Origin: Streptomyces nodosus
GTDB lineage: Bacteria; Actinomycetota; Actinomycetes; Streptomycetales; Streptomycetaceae
Direction: 5' to 3'
Length of the DNA: 64,000 bases
Assembly (NCBI RefSeq): GCF_008704995.1
Contig: NZ_CP023747.1
Span: forward strand, 5,423,501-5,487,500
The notes beneath the pieces were generated by a model. It worked only from the letters and a program-made list of their open reading frames with translations, had not been told where the DNA came from and did not search any database. The position numbers and the translations under genes are program-made. Position 1 is the first letter of the stretch, and the number at the start of each line of letters is the position of its first letter. This document shows positions 16,798 to 25,298 of this stretch, in pieces.

Positions 16798-17700
16798 TCA
16801 CAGCCAGGTGGCGAACTCCAGCAGTAGTTCCGCGTCCTGGGCGCGGCCGACCCGGTGGGCCCGTATGCCGGACTCGACCGCCCGGAAGAGCGTCCAGCCG
16901 CGCAGCCGTTCCTGGTCGAGTTCCAGCGACTCCGCGAGCCACTTCACCCGGCGGCGGGTGATCGACGCCCCGGAGGGCGCCGCGATCAGGTCCTCCACCC
17001 GGTCCCGCACCAGCCGCGCCAGATCGAAGGCGCACTCGCCGACCACCGGATCCGGACCCACCGCCAGCCACGGCAGCCGCTCCCCGGCGAGCACCTTGCT
17101 CTGCCGGAAGGTCCCGTGCAGCAGTCGCTCCTCGGGCGGGGCGGCCAGCAGTGCCTCACGGGCCGCGAGCGCCGCGTCGACCAGCGGGGTGAGCGCGGCG
17201 TCCCGTTCCGCCTCGGCCCGCATCGCCCGGGCCTGTCGCTCGGTCCGCACGGCCACCGTCTCGAAGGAGTGACCGGACGGCGGTTCCACCCACAGCCTGC
17301 GCAGCGTCCCGGCCGCCTCCAGCAGGGCCTTGGCCTCCGGCAGCGACCGCACGGACAGCTCCGGGTGCAGCCGTTCGAGCAGCAGTACGCCCTGCTCGGA
17401 GCCGGAGTCCAGGAGGCGTACGGCGCCGGAGCCGCCCCAGTGCGCCAGCGCGGCGCGCTCGCTCTCCGGCCGGGCCCGGGGCGGCGCCAGTTTCAGCACG
17501 GCGGGGGTTCCGCCGGCCTGCCGCACCAGCAGCACCAGACTGCTGCGACCGCCCGGCGCCTGCACCCGCTCCACGGTCACCCCGTGCACCTCGGCGGCCT
17601 GCCGGACCAGCTCCCCGAGCCGGTCCAGCCACTCGGCGCCGCCCTCCGGGTGCGTCTCGCCGAGCGCCCTGACGAGGCGCTGCGGCGGTTCGAAAGCCAT
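16798..17700 (-). CDS. aminoglycoside-phosphotransferase-fold protein, probable pseudokinase
   Basis: This 300-residue protein has the streptomycin 6-kinase/APH fold. The ATP-binding lysine (Lys70 in AVLKL) and a hinge-like LLLERL are kept. The catalytic loop that in active relatives reads HGDxxxxNVL is here HGTFRQSKVL (residues 195–204), and the DPKP-type metal-binding motif is AVGPDP (213–218). The catalytic Asp (197 to Thr), the Mg-binding Asn (202 to Lys) and the second Asp (215 to Gly) are therefore all replaced. Phosphotransfer is unlikely and a binding or scaffold role is more plausible. ATG is chosen with GGAAGGA 12 bases upstream. It is in the same direction as the ferritin-like and lipoprotein genes. 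Confidence 0.8.
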   Translation of the reverse strand: MAFEPPQRLVRALGETHPEGGAEWLDRLGELVRQAAEVHGVTVERVQAPGGRSSLVLLVRQAGGTPAVLKLAPPRARPESERAALAHWGGSGAVRLLDSGSEQGVLLLERLHPELSVRSLPEAKALLEAAGTLRRLWVEPPSGHSFETVAVRTERQARAMRAEAERDAALTPLVDAALAAREALLAAPPEERLLHGTFRQSKVLAGERLPWLAVGPDPVVGECAFDLARLVRDRVEDLIAAPSGASITRRRVKWLAESLELDQERLRGWTLFRAVESGIRAHRVGRAQDAELLLEFATWL

Positions 17701-17749
17701 GCGCGAGGTGTTCCTTCCAGGTCGGCTTCGCACGCGTGGGGCGTACGCC

Positions 17750-18256
17750 TCAGGTCCGTGGTGTCGCCGACGTGCTGGGGACGGCCGCCGCCCGCTCGGC
17801 GAGACCAGGGAAGGCTACGCTCTCACCGCTCCAGCGCACCGCCCGCACCGCTGCCTCCCGCAGCGCGGCGGTGGCGAGGCTCCGCCTGGCGTCCGTCGAG
17901 GCGCGGACGAGGTCGGAGTACACCGCGGCCACCCGCTCCTCCAGTTCGGCGGCCAGCCGCACGGCGGCGGCGGAGTCGTCGACCGTGAAGGGAAGCGCGT
18001 AACCCGCCGCGGCGGCGTCCGGGCTGCCGCCCAGATCCCGTACGGCGCGGGCCAGTTCGTCCCGTCGCGCGCGGTGCGCGTCGTAGGCGTCCCGGGCCTC
18101 CTGCCGGCGGGCCCGCTCGATCCGGCCGCCGACGACGCCGTAGCCGTAGACCGCGGCGTGCTCGGCGCGCAGCGCGGCCCGTACCGCCGTGAGTTCCGCG
18201 CTCTCGGCCCGCGTCGAACCGGTGGCCGTGCCCGGTGTGCTGGTGGTCGTGCTCAC
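17750..18256 (-). CDS. ferritin-like domain protein (DUF4439)
   Basis: This 168-residue, almost entirely helical protein has a ferritin-like four-helix pattern: ALRAEHAAVYGYGVVGGRI, then a ~25-residue charged helix (ARRQEARDAYDAHRARRDEL) and LEERVAAVYSDLV. Glu and His residues typical of a di-metal site are present in EHAAVYGYG and YDAHRARRDEL, but metal binding is not proven. The GTG start overlaps the stop of the upstream lipoprotein gene (GTGA), so the two are translationally coupled. Residues 1–18 are Thr/Ser-rich with no signal peptide. Confidence 0.82.
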   Translation of the reverse strand: MSTTTSTPGTATGSTRAESAELTAVRAALRAEHAAVYGYGVVGGRIERARRQEARDAYDAHRARRDELARAVRDLGGSPDAAAAGYALPFTVDDSAAAVRLAAELEERVAAVYSDLVRASTDARRSLATAALREAAVRAVRWSGESVAFPGLAERAAAVPSTSATPRT

Positions 18257-18885
18257 TTACCGCCCTCCGTCAGCAGATATGCGTGGACCGCCCCGGCCGC
18301 CGCCACGGACGCCATCAGCCGCGCGGACTCGCCCGGCAGGTCCAGCAGCGCCTCGGCCCGCCGGTCGGCCAGATTCCGCTCGGCCGTCGCCAGACCCTTG
18401 AGCGCGGCCTTGGGGTCCTCGGGCACCGAAGACGCACCGGCCGACGCCGACGCCGACGCCGATCCGGACGCGGACGCCGGTCCCGACGCCGAGGACGGGA
18501 CCGCCCCCGACGCCGAGGGCGTGACCGACGCGGACGCGGACGCGGACGCCGGCGACGAAGCCGATGCCGAGGCGGACCCCGAAGCGGCCCCCGAGGCACC
18601 GGAGGCCCCGCCGAACGCCTGTACGTGCCTGAGGACTTCGGCGCGCAGCGGCCGCAGCCGGTCCGCCAGCCCCGGATGGGCGGCGATCACCTGCGCATAC
18701 CGCTCGGCCAGCGCCGCGCTGTCGCGGGCCGCACGCGCGCGGGCCCGGTCCGCGGAGGAGAGAGCGCTGCTCCGGGCAGCCGGATCGGGGGCGGCGGAGC
18801 ACCCCGCCAGCAGTGCGACACCCGCGGCCGAGGCGAGCAGGCTCCTTCTGCGGACAGAGGCGCGCGAAAACGGAGGGAACGGCAC
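18253..18885 (-). CDS. Ala/Ser-rich lipoprotein
   Basis: This 210-residue protein has an N-terminus reading SVRRRSLLASAAGVALLAGC: a twin-arginine-like motif, hydrophobic segment and lipobox with Cys29. Two helical segments (about 35–90 and 155–205) flank a ~65-residue linker made almost only of Ala, Ser, Gly and Pro, with many SASA repeats. It starts with GTG, with GAGGAC upstream, and overlaps the ferritin-like gene by 4 bases. The C-terminal helix (AALKGLATAERNLADRRAEA) resembles ferritin-like helices, so the two proteins may interact at the membrane. Function is unknown. Confidence 0.78.
   Translation of the reverse strand: MPFPPFSRASVRRRSLLASAAGVALLAGCSAAPDPAARSSALSSADRARARAARDSAALAERYAQVIAAHPGLADRLRPLRAEVLRHVQAFGGASGASGAASGSASASASSPASASASASVTPSASGAVPSSASGPASASGSASASASAGASSVPEDPKAALKGLATAERNLADRRAEALLDLPGESARLMASVAAAGAVHAYLLTEGGK
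18446..18610. repeat. low-complexity GACGCCGAC-type codon repeat inside the lipoprotein gene
   Basis: A run of near-tandem 6-base units (GCC/GTC-GGC/GAC-type on the plus strand) encodes the alternating Ala/Ser linker on the minus strand. It is likely prone to slippage and length variation. Confidence 0.6.
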
Positions 18886-19114
18886 GGCAGACGTCCTCGG
18901 GAGATCCTCGGGAGACCTGATACGAACGGATGGGCGGCTCGCCCATGATCACCGTACCCGCGCGCCGCTCCCGTGCCCGCCATCGGCTCGGCCGATCGCA
19001 CCCCGGCCAGGCGGTGACGGCACAGGCGGACGGCAACACTCCCCGGGACCGGATACCCTTTGACCTGACACGCGACCATCCCACAACAGCACACGCGGCC
19101 GAGGAGTCACCCGG

Positions 19115-19624
19115 ATGAGCACCACCCAGAGCGAGAGGCTGCGAGAGCTGCTGGAACCGCTCGTGAAATCCCAGGGACTCGATCTCGAAGAGATCGTCGT
19201 GGAATCCGTCGGACGCAAGCGGGTGCTGCGCGTCGTCGTCGACTCCGACACGGGAGCCGACCTGGATCAGATCGCCGATGTGAGCCGTGCGCTCTCGGCG
19301 AAGCTCGACGAGAGCGACGCGATGGGCCAGGGCGCGTACGACCTGGAGGTCGGAACCCCGGGCGCGGAACGCCTTCTCGAGGAACACCGTCACTTCGCAC
19401 GGGCCGTCGACCGGCTCGTGCGGTTCCAGCTGGCCGAGGACGGCGAACTGGTCGCCAGGATCCTGACGGTGGACGACGAGGGCCTCGATCTGGAGGTGCC
19501 CGGCGTGAAGGGCCGCAAGGCCACCACCCGCAGGCTCCTGTTCCCGGAGATCACCAGGGCGCGCGTGCAGGTCGAGTTCAACCGCAAGGACAAGAAGGAC
19601 ATGACGGAAGAGGAGGAGGCGTAG
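19115..19624 (+). CDS. rimP: ribosome maturation factor RimP
   Basis: This 169-residue protein is needed for late 30S assembly. The N-terminal alpha/beta domain has LEEIVVESVGRKRVLRVVVD and the linker SRALSAKLDESD. The conserved VGTPGAERLLEEHRHFARA segment leads into the SH3-like C-terminal domain, and the tail is charged (KDKKDMTEEEEA). It starts the rimP–nusA–ylxR–infB cluster; nusA begins two bases after its stop. Confidence 0.93.
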   Translation: MSTTQSERLRELLEPLVKSQGLDLEEIVVESVGRKRVLRVVVDSDTGADLDQIADVSRALSAKLDESDAMGQGAYDLEVGTPGAERLLEEHRHFARAVDRLVRFQLAEDGELVARILTVDDEGLDLEVPGVKGRKATTRRLLFPEITRARVQVEFNRKDKKDMTEEEEA

Positions 19625-19626
19625 CC

Positions 19627-20622
19627 GTGGACATCGACATGAGTGCCCTGCGGGGCTTGGTGCGGGAGAAGGAGATCTCCTTCGACCTGCTGGTCGAGGC
19701 GATCGAGGCGGCCCTCCTCATCGCCTACCACCGCACCGAGGGAAGCCGCCGCCACGCGCGCGTGGAGCTCAACCGGGAGACCGGCCATGTGACCGTGTGG
19801 GCGAAGGAGGACCCCGAGGATCTGGAGGAGGGGCAGGAGGCACGCGAGTTCGACGACACTCCGTCGGGCTTCGGCCGTATCGCCGCCACCACCGCCAAGC
19901 AGGTCATTCTGCAGCGTCTGCGGGACGCCGAGGACGACGCGACGCTCGGCGAGTACGCGGGCCGTGAGGGCGACATCGTCACCGGTGTGGTCCAGCAGGG
20001 CCGCGACCCGAAGAACGTGCTGGTGGACATCGGCAAGCTGGAGGCCATCCTGCCGGTGCAGGAGCAGGTGCCAGGGGAGACGTACGAGCACGGCAAGCGC
20101 ATCCGCTCGTATGTCGTCCGGGTGGCCAAGGGGGTGCGCGGCCCGTCCGTGACCCTCTCCCGCACCCACCCCAATCTGGTGAAGAAGCTCTTCGCGCTGG
20201 AGGTGCCGGAGATCGCCGACGGGTCCGTCGAGATCGCCGCGATCGCCCGTGAGGCCGGTCACCGTACGAAGATCGCGGTGCGGTCCACCCGATCGGGCCT
20301 GAACGCCAAGGGCGCCTGCATCGGCCCGATGGGCGGCCGGGTGCGCAATGTGATGGGCGAGCTCAGCGGCGAGAAGATCGACATCGTCGACTGGTCGGAC
20401 GACCCGGCCGAGATGGTGGCGAACGCCCTCTCCCCGGCCCGTGTCTCCAAGGTGGAGGTCGTGGACTTCGCGGCCCGCTCCGCACGGGTGACCGTGCCCG
20501 ACTACCAGCTGTCGCTGGCGATCGGCAAGGAGGGGCAGAACGCCCGTCTGGCGGCCCGGCTGACCGGCTGGCGGATCGATATCCGGCCCGACACGGAGCA
20601 GCCCGCCGAGAGGCGGGACTGA
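19627..20622 (+). CDS. nusA: transcription termination/antitermination factor NusA
   Basis: This 331-residue factor has an N-terminal RNA-polymerase-binding domain (1–~125), an S1 domain (GDIVTGVVQQGRDPKNVLVD), and two KH domains (VRSTRSGLNAKGACIGPMGG and LSLAIGKEGQNARLAARLTG). It lacks the C-terminal acidic repeats of the E. coli protein, as usual in actinobacteria. The start is GTG. A hairpin downstream (20632–20659) could attenuate transcription into ylxR–infB. Confidence 0.96.
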   Translation: MDIDMSALRGLVREKEISFDLLVEAIEAALLIAYHRTEGSRRHARVELNRETGHVTVWAKEDPEDLEEGQEAREFDDTPSGFGRIAATTAKQVILQRLRDAEDDATLGEYAGREGDIVTGVVQQGRDPKNVLVDIGKLEAILPVQEQVPGETYEHGKRIRSYVVRVAKGVRGPSVTLSRTHPNLVKKLFALEVPEIADGSVEIAAIAREAGHRTKIAVRSTRSGLNAKGACIGPMGGRVRNVMGELSGEKIDIVDWSDDPAEMVANALSPARVSKVEVVDFAARSARVTVPDYQLSLAIGKEGQNARLAARLTGWRIDIRPDTEQPAERRD

Positions 20623-20631
20623 GCGATCGGC

Positions 20632-20659
20632 CTCGGCGGGGAAGAGAATCCCCGCCGAG
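20632..20659 (+). terminator. hairpin between nusA and ylxR (attenuator-like)
   Basis: An 11-bp perfect stem CTCGGCGGGGA with a 6-base loop, ten bases after the nusA stop and inside a likely operon. It is probably partial termination or an mRNA processing point. Confidence 0.65.
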
Positions 20660-20750
20660 TGTCGTTGAGGTGTCAGTCGGAGATCAAAAAGACATCCGTT
20701 CGATTCTTGCCCCGAAGGGGTGAGGTCGGTGCGGGGAGGTAGACTTAGCC

Positions 20751-21032
20751 GTGTCTGGCCGGACGCATGCCCGCGTACGCCCTGAGCGCACCTGCGTGGG
20801 GTGCCGGGAGCGAGCGGCCAAGATCGAACTGCTGCGGACCGTGGTGGACGGGGATCTCTGTGTCCCCGACCCTCGCGGTACGCTGCCCGGCCGGGGTGCA
20901 TATGTACACCCCGCCCTGGCCTGTCTCGACCTGGCGGTACGCCGCCGGGCGTTCCCGAGGGCGTTGCGCGTCCCGGGGCCGCTCGACACAAAGGCGTTGC
21001 GCCGGTACGTCGAGCAGACAGATGGTTGCTGA
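20751..21032 (+). CDS. ylxR: YlxR-family RNA-binding protein (DUF448)
   Basis: This 93-residue protein starts with the family signature RPERTCVGCRERAAK, followed by GRGAYVHPALACLDLAVRRR. The YlxR fold is a small RNA-binding or nucleoid-associated protein usually encoded between nusA and infB, as here. The start is GTG with GGGGAGG upstream. Two further cysteines (VGC and ALAC) are notable. Function in translation or RNase P modulation is known only for distant relatives. Confidence 0.88.
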   Translation: MSGRTHARVRPERTCVGCRERAAKIELLRTVVDGDLCVPDPRGTLPGRGAYVHPALACLDLAVRRRAFPRALRVPGPLDTKALRRYVEQTDGC

Positions 21033-21127
21033 AACAGCACCTCGCTGAACAGGCAACACCGTAAGAAGCGCCGCGCGGATCCCCGTGCGGTCCTGGTACC
21101 TCGCGAGTCGAAAGCAGGTCGAGATTG

Positions 21128-21172
21128 CGATGAGCACTCGATGAGTACGCGATGAGTACGCCCATGAACTAG
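21128..21172 (+). other. three overlapping mini-ORFs in 11-bp tandem repeats in the infB leader
   Basis: Three 11-bp units (CGATGAGCACT, then CGATGAGTACG twice) create ATG-starting frames that overlap by ATGA: 21130–21144 and 21141–21155 each read Met-Ser-Thr-Arg-stop, and 21152–21172 reads Met-Ser-Thr-Pro-Met-Asn-stop. They end 38 bases before the infB GTG. A weak AGGTCGAG lies before the first. They may be a translational leader controlling infB. Confidence 0.55.
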
Positions 21173-21210
21173 CGACGGTCCGGCCGCAACCCGGACCTCA
21201 AAGGAGCGAA

Positions 21211-24200
21211 GTGGCTAAGGTCCGGGTCTACGAACTCGCCAAGGAGTTCGGTGTGGAGAGCAAGGTCGTCATGGCCAAGCTCCAGGAACTCGGTGAATTC
21301 GTCCGTTCGGCGTCCTCCACGATTGAGGCGCCCGTAGTACGCAAGCTGACCGACGCCTTGCAGCAGGGCAACGGCGGTGGCGCAAAGCCCGCCGCCCCGC
21401 GCAAGGCCACGCCGGCCAGGCCGGCACCCTCCCCGGCGCAGGCGGCCCGCCCGGCCGCCCCGCGCCCGGCGGCCCCCAAGCCCCCGGCGGCCGAGCGGCC
21501 CGCCGCACCGGCTCCGGGTCCGCGTCCCACGCCGGGCCCCAAGCCCGCACCGCGGCCCGCCCCGGTGTCCCCGGCCCCGAGCACGCCCGAGTTCACGGCA
21601 CCGCCGTCGGCTCCGGCTGCCCAGACCCCGCGTCCGGGTGCCCGTCCCGGCCCCGGCGGCCCGAAGCCCGGCGCACGTCCGGCCGCGCCCGGCCAGGGGC
21701 AGGGCGGTGGCCAGGGTGCACGGTCCGGCGGTCCTCGTCAGGGCGGCCAGGGCGCGCGTCCTGGTGGTCGTCCGGCGGGTCCCCGTCCGGGTAACAACCC
21801 CTTCACCTCCGGTGGCTCCACCGGTATGGCGCGTCCGCCCCGTCCGGGAGCCCCGCGTCCGGGTGCGCCCGGCGCGCCCGGTGGTCCTCGTCCGCAGGCC
21901 GCGGGCCAGGGCGGTCCCCGTCCGGGCGGCGCGTCCGGCGGTCCTCGTCCGCAGGCTCCGGGCGGCCCCAGGCCGACCCCGGGTTCCATGCCCCGTCCGC
22001 AGGGCGGTCCGCGTCCCGGTGGTGGCCCCGCCGGTCCGCGTCCGAACCCCGGCATGATGCCGCAGCGTCCCGCTGCCGGCCCGCGTCCCGGCCCCGGCGG
22101 CCGTGGTCCGGCCGGTGCCGGTCGTCCCGGTGGCGGCGGTGGCGGTCGTCCGGGCGGTGGCGGCGGTTTCGCCGGTCGTCCGGGCGGTGGCGGCGGTGCC
22201 GGTCGTCCCGGTGGCGGCGGCGGTTTCGCCGGTCGTCCCGGTGGCGGCGGTCCCGGTGGTGGTGGCGGCTTCGGCGGTGGCGGCGGTGGCCGTCCCGGCT
22301 TCGGCGGTCGTCCCGGTGGTCCGGGTGGCCGCGGTGGCACGCAGGGTGCGTTCGGCCGTCCCGGCGGTCCGGCGCGTCGTGGCCGCAAGTCGAAGCGGCA
22401 GCGCCGTCAGGAGTACGAGGCCATGCAGGCCCCGTCGGTCGGCGGTGTGATGCTGCCTCGCGGCAACGGCGAGACCATTCGCATGTCGCGCGGTGCGTCG
22501 CTCACCGACTTCGCGGAGAAGATCAACGCCAACCCGGCGTCGCTCGTCGCGGTCATGATGAACCTGGGCGAGATGGTCACGGCCACGCAGTCCGTCTCCG
22601 ACGAGACGCTGCAGATCCTCGCCGGCGAGATGAACTACACGATTCAGATCGTCAGCCCCGAGGAGGAGGACCGCGAGCTGCTCGAGTCCTTCGACCTGGA
22701 GTTCGGTGAGGACGAGGGCTCCGAGGAGGACCTGGTCGTCCGTCCGCCGGTGGTGACCGTCATGGGTCACGTCGACCACGGTAAGACCCGCCTGCTCGAC
22801 GCCATCCGCAAGACGAACGTCGTCGCGGGCGAGGCCGGTGGCATCACCCAGCACATCGGTGCCTACCAGGTCGCGACCGAGGTCAACGGCCAGGACCGGG
22901 CGATCACCTTCATCGACACCCCGGGTCACGAGGCGTTCACCGCCATGCGTGCCCGTGGTGCGAAGTCCACGGACATCGCGATCCTGGTGGTCGCGGCCAA
23001 CGACGGTGTGATGCCGCAGACGGTCGAGGCCCTGAACCACGCCAAGGCGGCCGACGTGCCGATCGTGGTCGCGGTCAACAAGATCGACGTCGAGGGCGCG
23101 GACCCGACCAAGGTGCGCGGTCAGCTGACCGAGTACGGCCTGGTGGCCGAGGAGTACGGCGGCGACACGATGTTCGTCGACATCTCCGCCAAGCAGGGTC
23201 TGCACATCGACAGCCTGCTGGAGGCCGTCGTCCTCACCGCCGACGCCGCCCTGGACCTCCGGGCCAACCCGGACCAGGACGCGCAGGGCATCTCGATCGA
23301 GTCCCGTCTCGACCGCGGCCGTGGTGCCGTGGCGACGGTCCTCGTCCAGCGAGGCACCCTGCGGGTCGGCGACACCATGGTGGTCGGCGACGCGTACGGC
23401 CGTGTCCGGGCGATGCTCGACGACAACGGCAACAACGTGGCCGAGGCCGGCCCGTCGACGCCGGTGCAGGTCCTGGGTCTGACCAACGTCCCGGGTGCAG
23501 GCGACAACTTCATCGTGGTCGACGAGGACCGTACGGCCCGCCAGATCGCCGAGAAGCGTGCCGCCCGCGAGCGGAACGCGGCGTTCGCCAAGCGCACGCG
23601 CCGTGTGTCGCTGGAGGACCTGGACAAGGTGCTGAAGGCCGGCGAGGTCCAGCAGCTGAACCTGATCATCAAGGGTGACGCCTCTGGTTCCGTCGAGGCC
23701 CTCGAGTCCTCCCTGCTCCAGCTGGACGTCGGCGAAGAGGTCGACATCCGGGTGCTGCACCGCGGCGTCGGTGCGGTCACGGAGTCGGACGTCGACCTGG
23801 CGATGGGCTCGGACGCCATCGTGATCGGCTTCAACGTCCGTGCGGCGGGCCGCGCGGCGCAGATGGCCGAGCGCGAGGGCGTGGACGTCCGGTACTACTC
23901 GGTCATCTACCAGGCGATCGAGGAGATCGAGGCGGCCCTGAAGGGCATGCTGAAGCCGGAGTACGAGGAGGTCGAGCTCGGTACGGCGGAGATCCGCGAG
24001 GTCTTCAAGTCGTCCAAGCTGGGCAACATCGCCGGTGTCCTGATCCGCTCCGGCGAGGTCAGGCGGAACACCAAGGCCCGGCTCATCCGCGACGGCAAGG
24101 TGGTCGCGGAGAACCTCAACATCGAGGGCCTGCGTCGCTTCAAGGACGACGTCACCGAGATCCGCGAAGGGTTCGAGGGCGGTATCAACCTCGGCAACTT

Positions 24201-24264
24201 CAACGACATCAAGGTGGACGACGTCATCGCGACGTACGAGATGCGCGAGAAGCCGCGGGCGTGA
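21211..24264 (+). CDS. infB: translation initiation factor IF-2
   Basis: This 1017-residue GTPase places fMet-tRNA on the 30S subunit. An N-terminal IF2N domain (VRVYELAKEFGVESKVVMAK) is followed by a ~340-residue Pro/Gly/Arg-rich linker, a second IF2N region, then the G domain (~505–680): GHVDHGKTRL, DTPGHEAF, NKID. Beta-barrel and C-terminal fMet-binding domains complete it. The start is GTG with AAAGGAG before it. The linker includes about 50 residues of GRPGGGGG-type repeats (plus-strand 22120–22330), making it longer and more disordered than in most bacteria but usual for Streptomyces. Confidence 0.97.
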   Translation: MAKVRVYELAKEFGVESKVVMAKLQELGEFVRSASSTIEAPVVRKLTDALQQGNGGGAKPAAPRKATPARPAPSPAQAARPAAPRPAAPKPPAAERPAAPAPGPRPTPGPKPAPRPAPVSPAPSTPEFTAPPSAPAAQTPRPGARPGPGGPKPGARPAAPGQGQGGGQGARSGGPRQGGQGARPGGRPAGPRPGNNPFTSGGSTGMARPPRPGAPRPGAPGAPGGPRPQAAGQGGPRPGGASGGPRPQAPGGPRPTPGSMPRPQGGPRPGGGPAGPRPNPGMMPQRPAAGPRPGPGGRGPAGAGRPGGGGGGRPGGGGGFAGRPGGGGGAGRPGGGGGFAGRPGGGGPGGGGGFGGGGGGRPGFGGRPGGPGGRGGTQGAFGRPGGPARRGRKSKRQRRQEYEAMQAPSVGGVMLPRGNGETIRMSRGASLTDFAEKINANPASLVAVMMNLGEMVTATQSVSDETLQILAGEMNYTIQIVSPEEEDRELLESFDLEFGEDEGSEEDLVVRPPVVTVMGHVDHGKTRLLDAIRKTNVVAGEAGGITQHIGAYQVATEVNGQDRAITFIDTPGHEAFTAMRARGAKSTDIAILVVAANDGVMPQTVEALNHAKAADVPIVVAVNKIDVEGADPTKVRGQLTEYGLVAEEYGGDTMFVDISAKQGLHIDSLLEAVVLTADAALDLRANPDQDAQGISIESRLDRGRGAVATVLVQRGTLRVGDTMVVGDAYGRVRAMLDDNGNNVAEAGPSTPVQVLGLTNVPGAGDNFIVVDEDRTARQIAEKRAARERNAAFAKRTRRVSLEDLDKVLKAGEVQQLNLIIKGDASGSVEALESSLLQLDVGEEVDIRVLHRGVGAVTESDVDLAMGSDAIVIGFNVRAAGRAAQMAEREGVDVRYYSVIYQAIEEIEAALKGMLKPEYEEVELGTAEIREVFKSSKLGNIAGVLIRSGEVRRNTKARLIRDGKVVAENLNIEGLRRFKDDVTEIREGFEGGINLGNFNDIKVDDVIATYEMREKPRA
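22120..22335 (+). repeat. GGTCGTCCSGGTGGC-type tandem repeat in infB linker
   Basis: Imperfect 15- to 30-bp units encoding (F)AGRPGGGGG segments. They lie in frame in infB and are low-complexity coding DNA, not a CRISPR array. Confidence 0.75.
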
Positions 24265-24278
24265 CAGCCCGAAGGTGA

Positions 24279-24315
24279 GCACCGGCCGGCGGGACCCTGT
24301 CCCGCCGGCCGGTGC
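24279..24315 (+). terminator. hairpin after infB
   Basis: A 16-bp perfect stem GCACCGGCCGGCGGGA with a 5-base loop, 14 bases after the infB stop. ylxP probably uses its own promoter in the 200 bp that follow. Confidence 0.82.
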
Positions 24316-24514
24316 GCCGTCAGTCCGGGTCCGGGAGCCCAGTTCCGGCCCGGACCGACCCGTGTCCGGCCCATGGTCCGGGACGGGTCAGCGGCGGTGC
24401 CCGGCGGAAACTCCGTCGAATGCGTTCGGCTGTTCGTTGTACGGTTTTCGTGTCCCCGCCCCTTCCGGCGGCGGGGCCATCGATCCCGTACCGGCGGGTC
24501 ATCCGGACCTACAC

Positions 24515-24808
24515 ATGTATGTGGGGACTCTGTCCTTCGACCTTCTCCTCGGCGACGTACGGTCGCTGAAGGAGAAGCGCTCCGTCGTCCGCCCGATCGT
24601 CGCCGAGCTCCAGCGGAAGTACGCGGTGAGCGCCGCCGAGGTGGACCATATGAACCTTCATCGGCGGGCCGTCATCGGGCTCGCGGCGGTCTCCGGTGAC
24701 GCGGGGCATCTGACCGACGTACTGGACCGGTGCGAGCGGCTGGTCGCCGGGCGCCCCGAGGTGGAGCTGCTGTCCGCGAGACGGCGCTTCCACGGCGACG
24801 ACGACTGA
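24515..24808 (+). CDS. ylxP: DUF503 family protein (YlxP-like)
   Basis: This 97-residue protein begins MYVGTLSFDLLLGDVRSLKEK, the family signature, and continues KRSVVRPIVAELQRKYAVSAAEVD. DUF503 proteins adopt a ferredoxin-like fold and sit beside rbfA in many Gram-positive genomes. The ATG is set by the family start; no strong ribosome site precedes it, so it may be leaderless or weakly translated. Function is unknown, with a presumed link to ribosome assembly. Confidence 0.85.
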   Translation: MYVGTLSFDLLLGDVRSLKEKRSVVRPIVAELQRKYAVSAAEVDHMNLHRRAVIGLAAVSGDAGHLTDVLDRCERLVAGRPEVELLSARRRFHGDDD

Positions 24809-24845
24809 ACCGAAACAAGATCAGGAAAGAACGGGAGACGGACCA

Positions 24846-25298
24846 GTGGCCGACAACGCGCGGGCGAAGAGGCTGGCGGACCTCATCCGGGAGGTGGTGG
24901 CCCAGAAGCTGCAGCGCGGGATCAAGGACCCGCGGCTCGGCACGCACATCACCATCACGGACACCCGGGTGACGGGCGATCTGCGGGAGGCGACCGTCTT
25001 CTACACGGTGTACGGGGACGAGGAGGACCGCAAGGCCGCGGCCGCCGGTCTGGAGAGCGCCAAGGGCATCCTGCGCTCCGAGGTCGGACGCGCCGCCGGG
25101 GTGAAGTTCACCCCGACCCTGGCGTTCGTCGCGGACGCCCTGCCCGACAACGCCCGGACCATCGAGGACCTCCTCGACAAGGCGCGCGCCTCCGACGAGA
25201 AGGTCCGCGAGACGGCCACCGGCGCCTCGTACGCCGGTGAAGCCGACCCGTACAAGAAGCCTGAGTCCACCGACGAGACGGACGACAGCACCGAATGA
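24846..25298 (+). CDS. rbfA: 30S ribosome-binding factor RbfA
   Basis: This 150-residue KH-fold protein assists 16S rRNA 5'-end maturation and cold adaptation. Family motifs are RAKRLADLIREVVAQKLQRG, GTHITITDTRVTGDLREATV and GVKFTPTLAFVADAL. A charged ~35-residue tail is typical of actinobacteria. The start is GTG after GGGAGACGGACCA. The stop overlaps the truB start (ATGA). Confidence 0.94.
   Translation: MADNARAKRLADLIREVVAQKLQRGIKDPRLGTHITITDTRVTGDLREATVFYTVYGDEEDRKAAAAGLESAKGILRSEVGRAAGVKFTPTLAFVADALPDNARTIEDLLDKARASDEKVRETATGASYAGEADPYKKPESTDETDDSTE

Noticed and set aside
16798..17700. Aminoglycoside resistance gene
   Set aside because: The catalytic Asp and metal ligands are missing, so a resistance kinase call is not supported.
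22120..22335. Regular repeats resembling a CRISPR array
   Set aside because: The units lie in frame in infB, encode Gly/Pro/Arg linker, and lack distinct spacers.
21169..24282. 1037-residue frame antisense to infB
   Set aside because: High-GC genes often leave the opposite strand open; the product is low-complexity and infB is certain.
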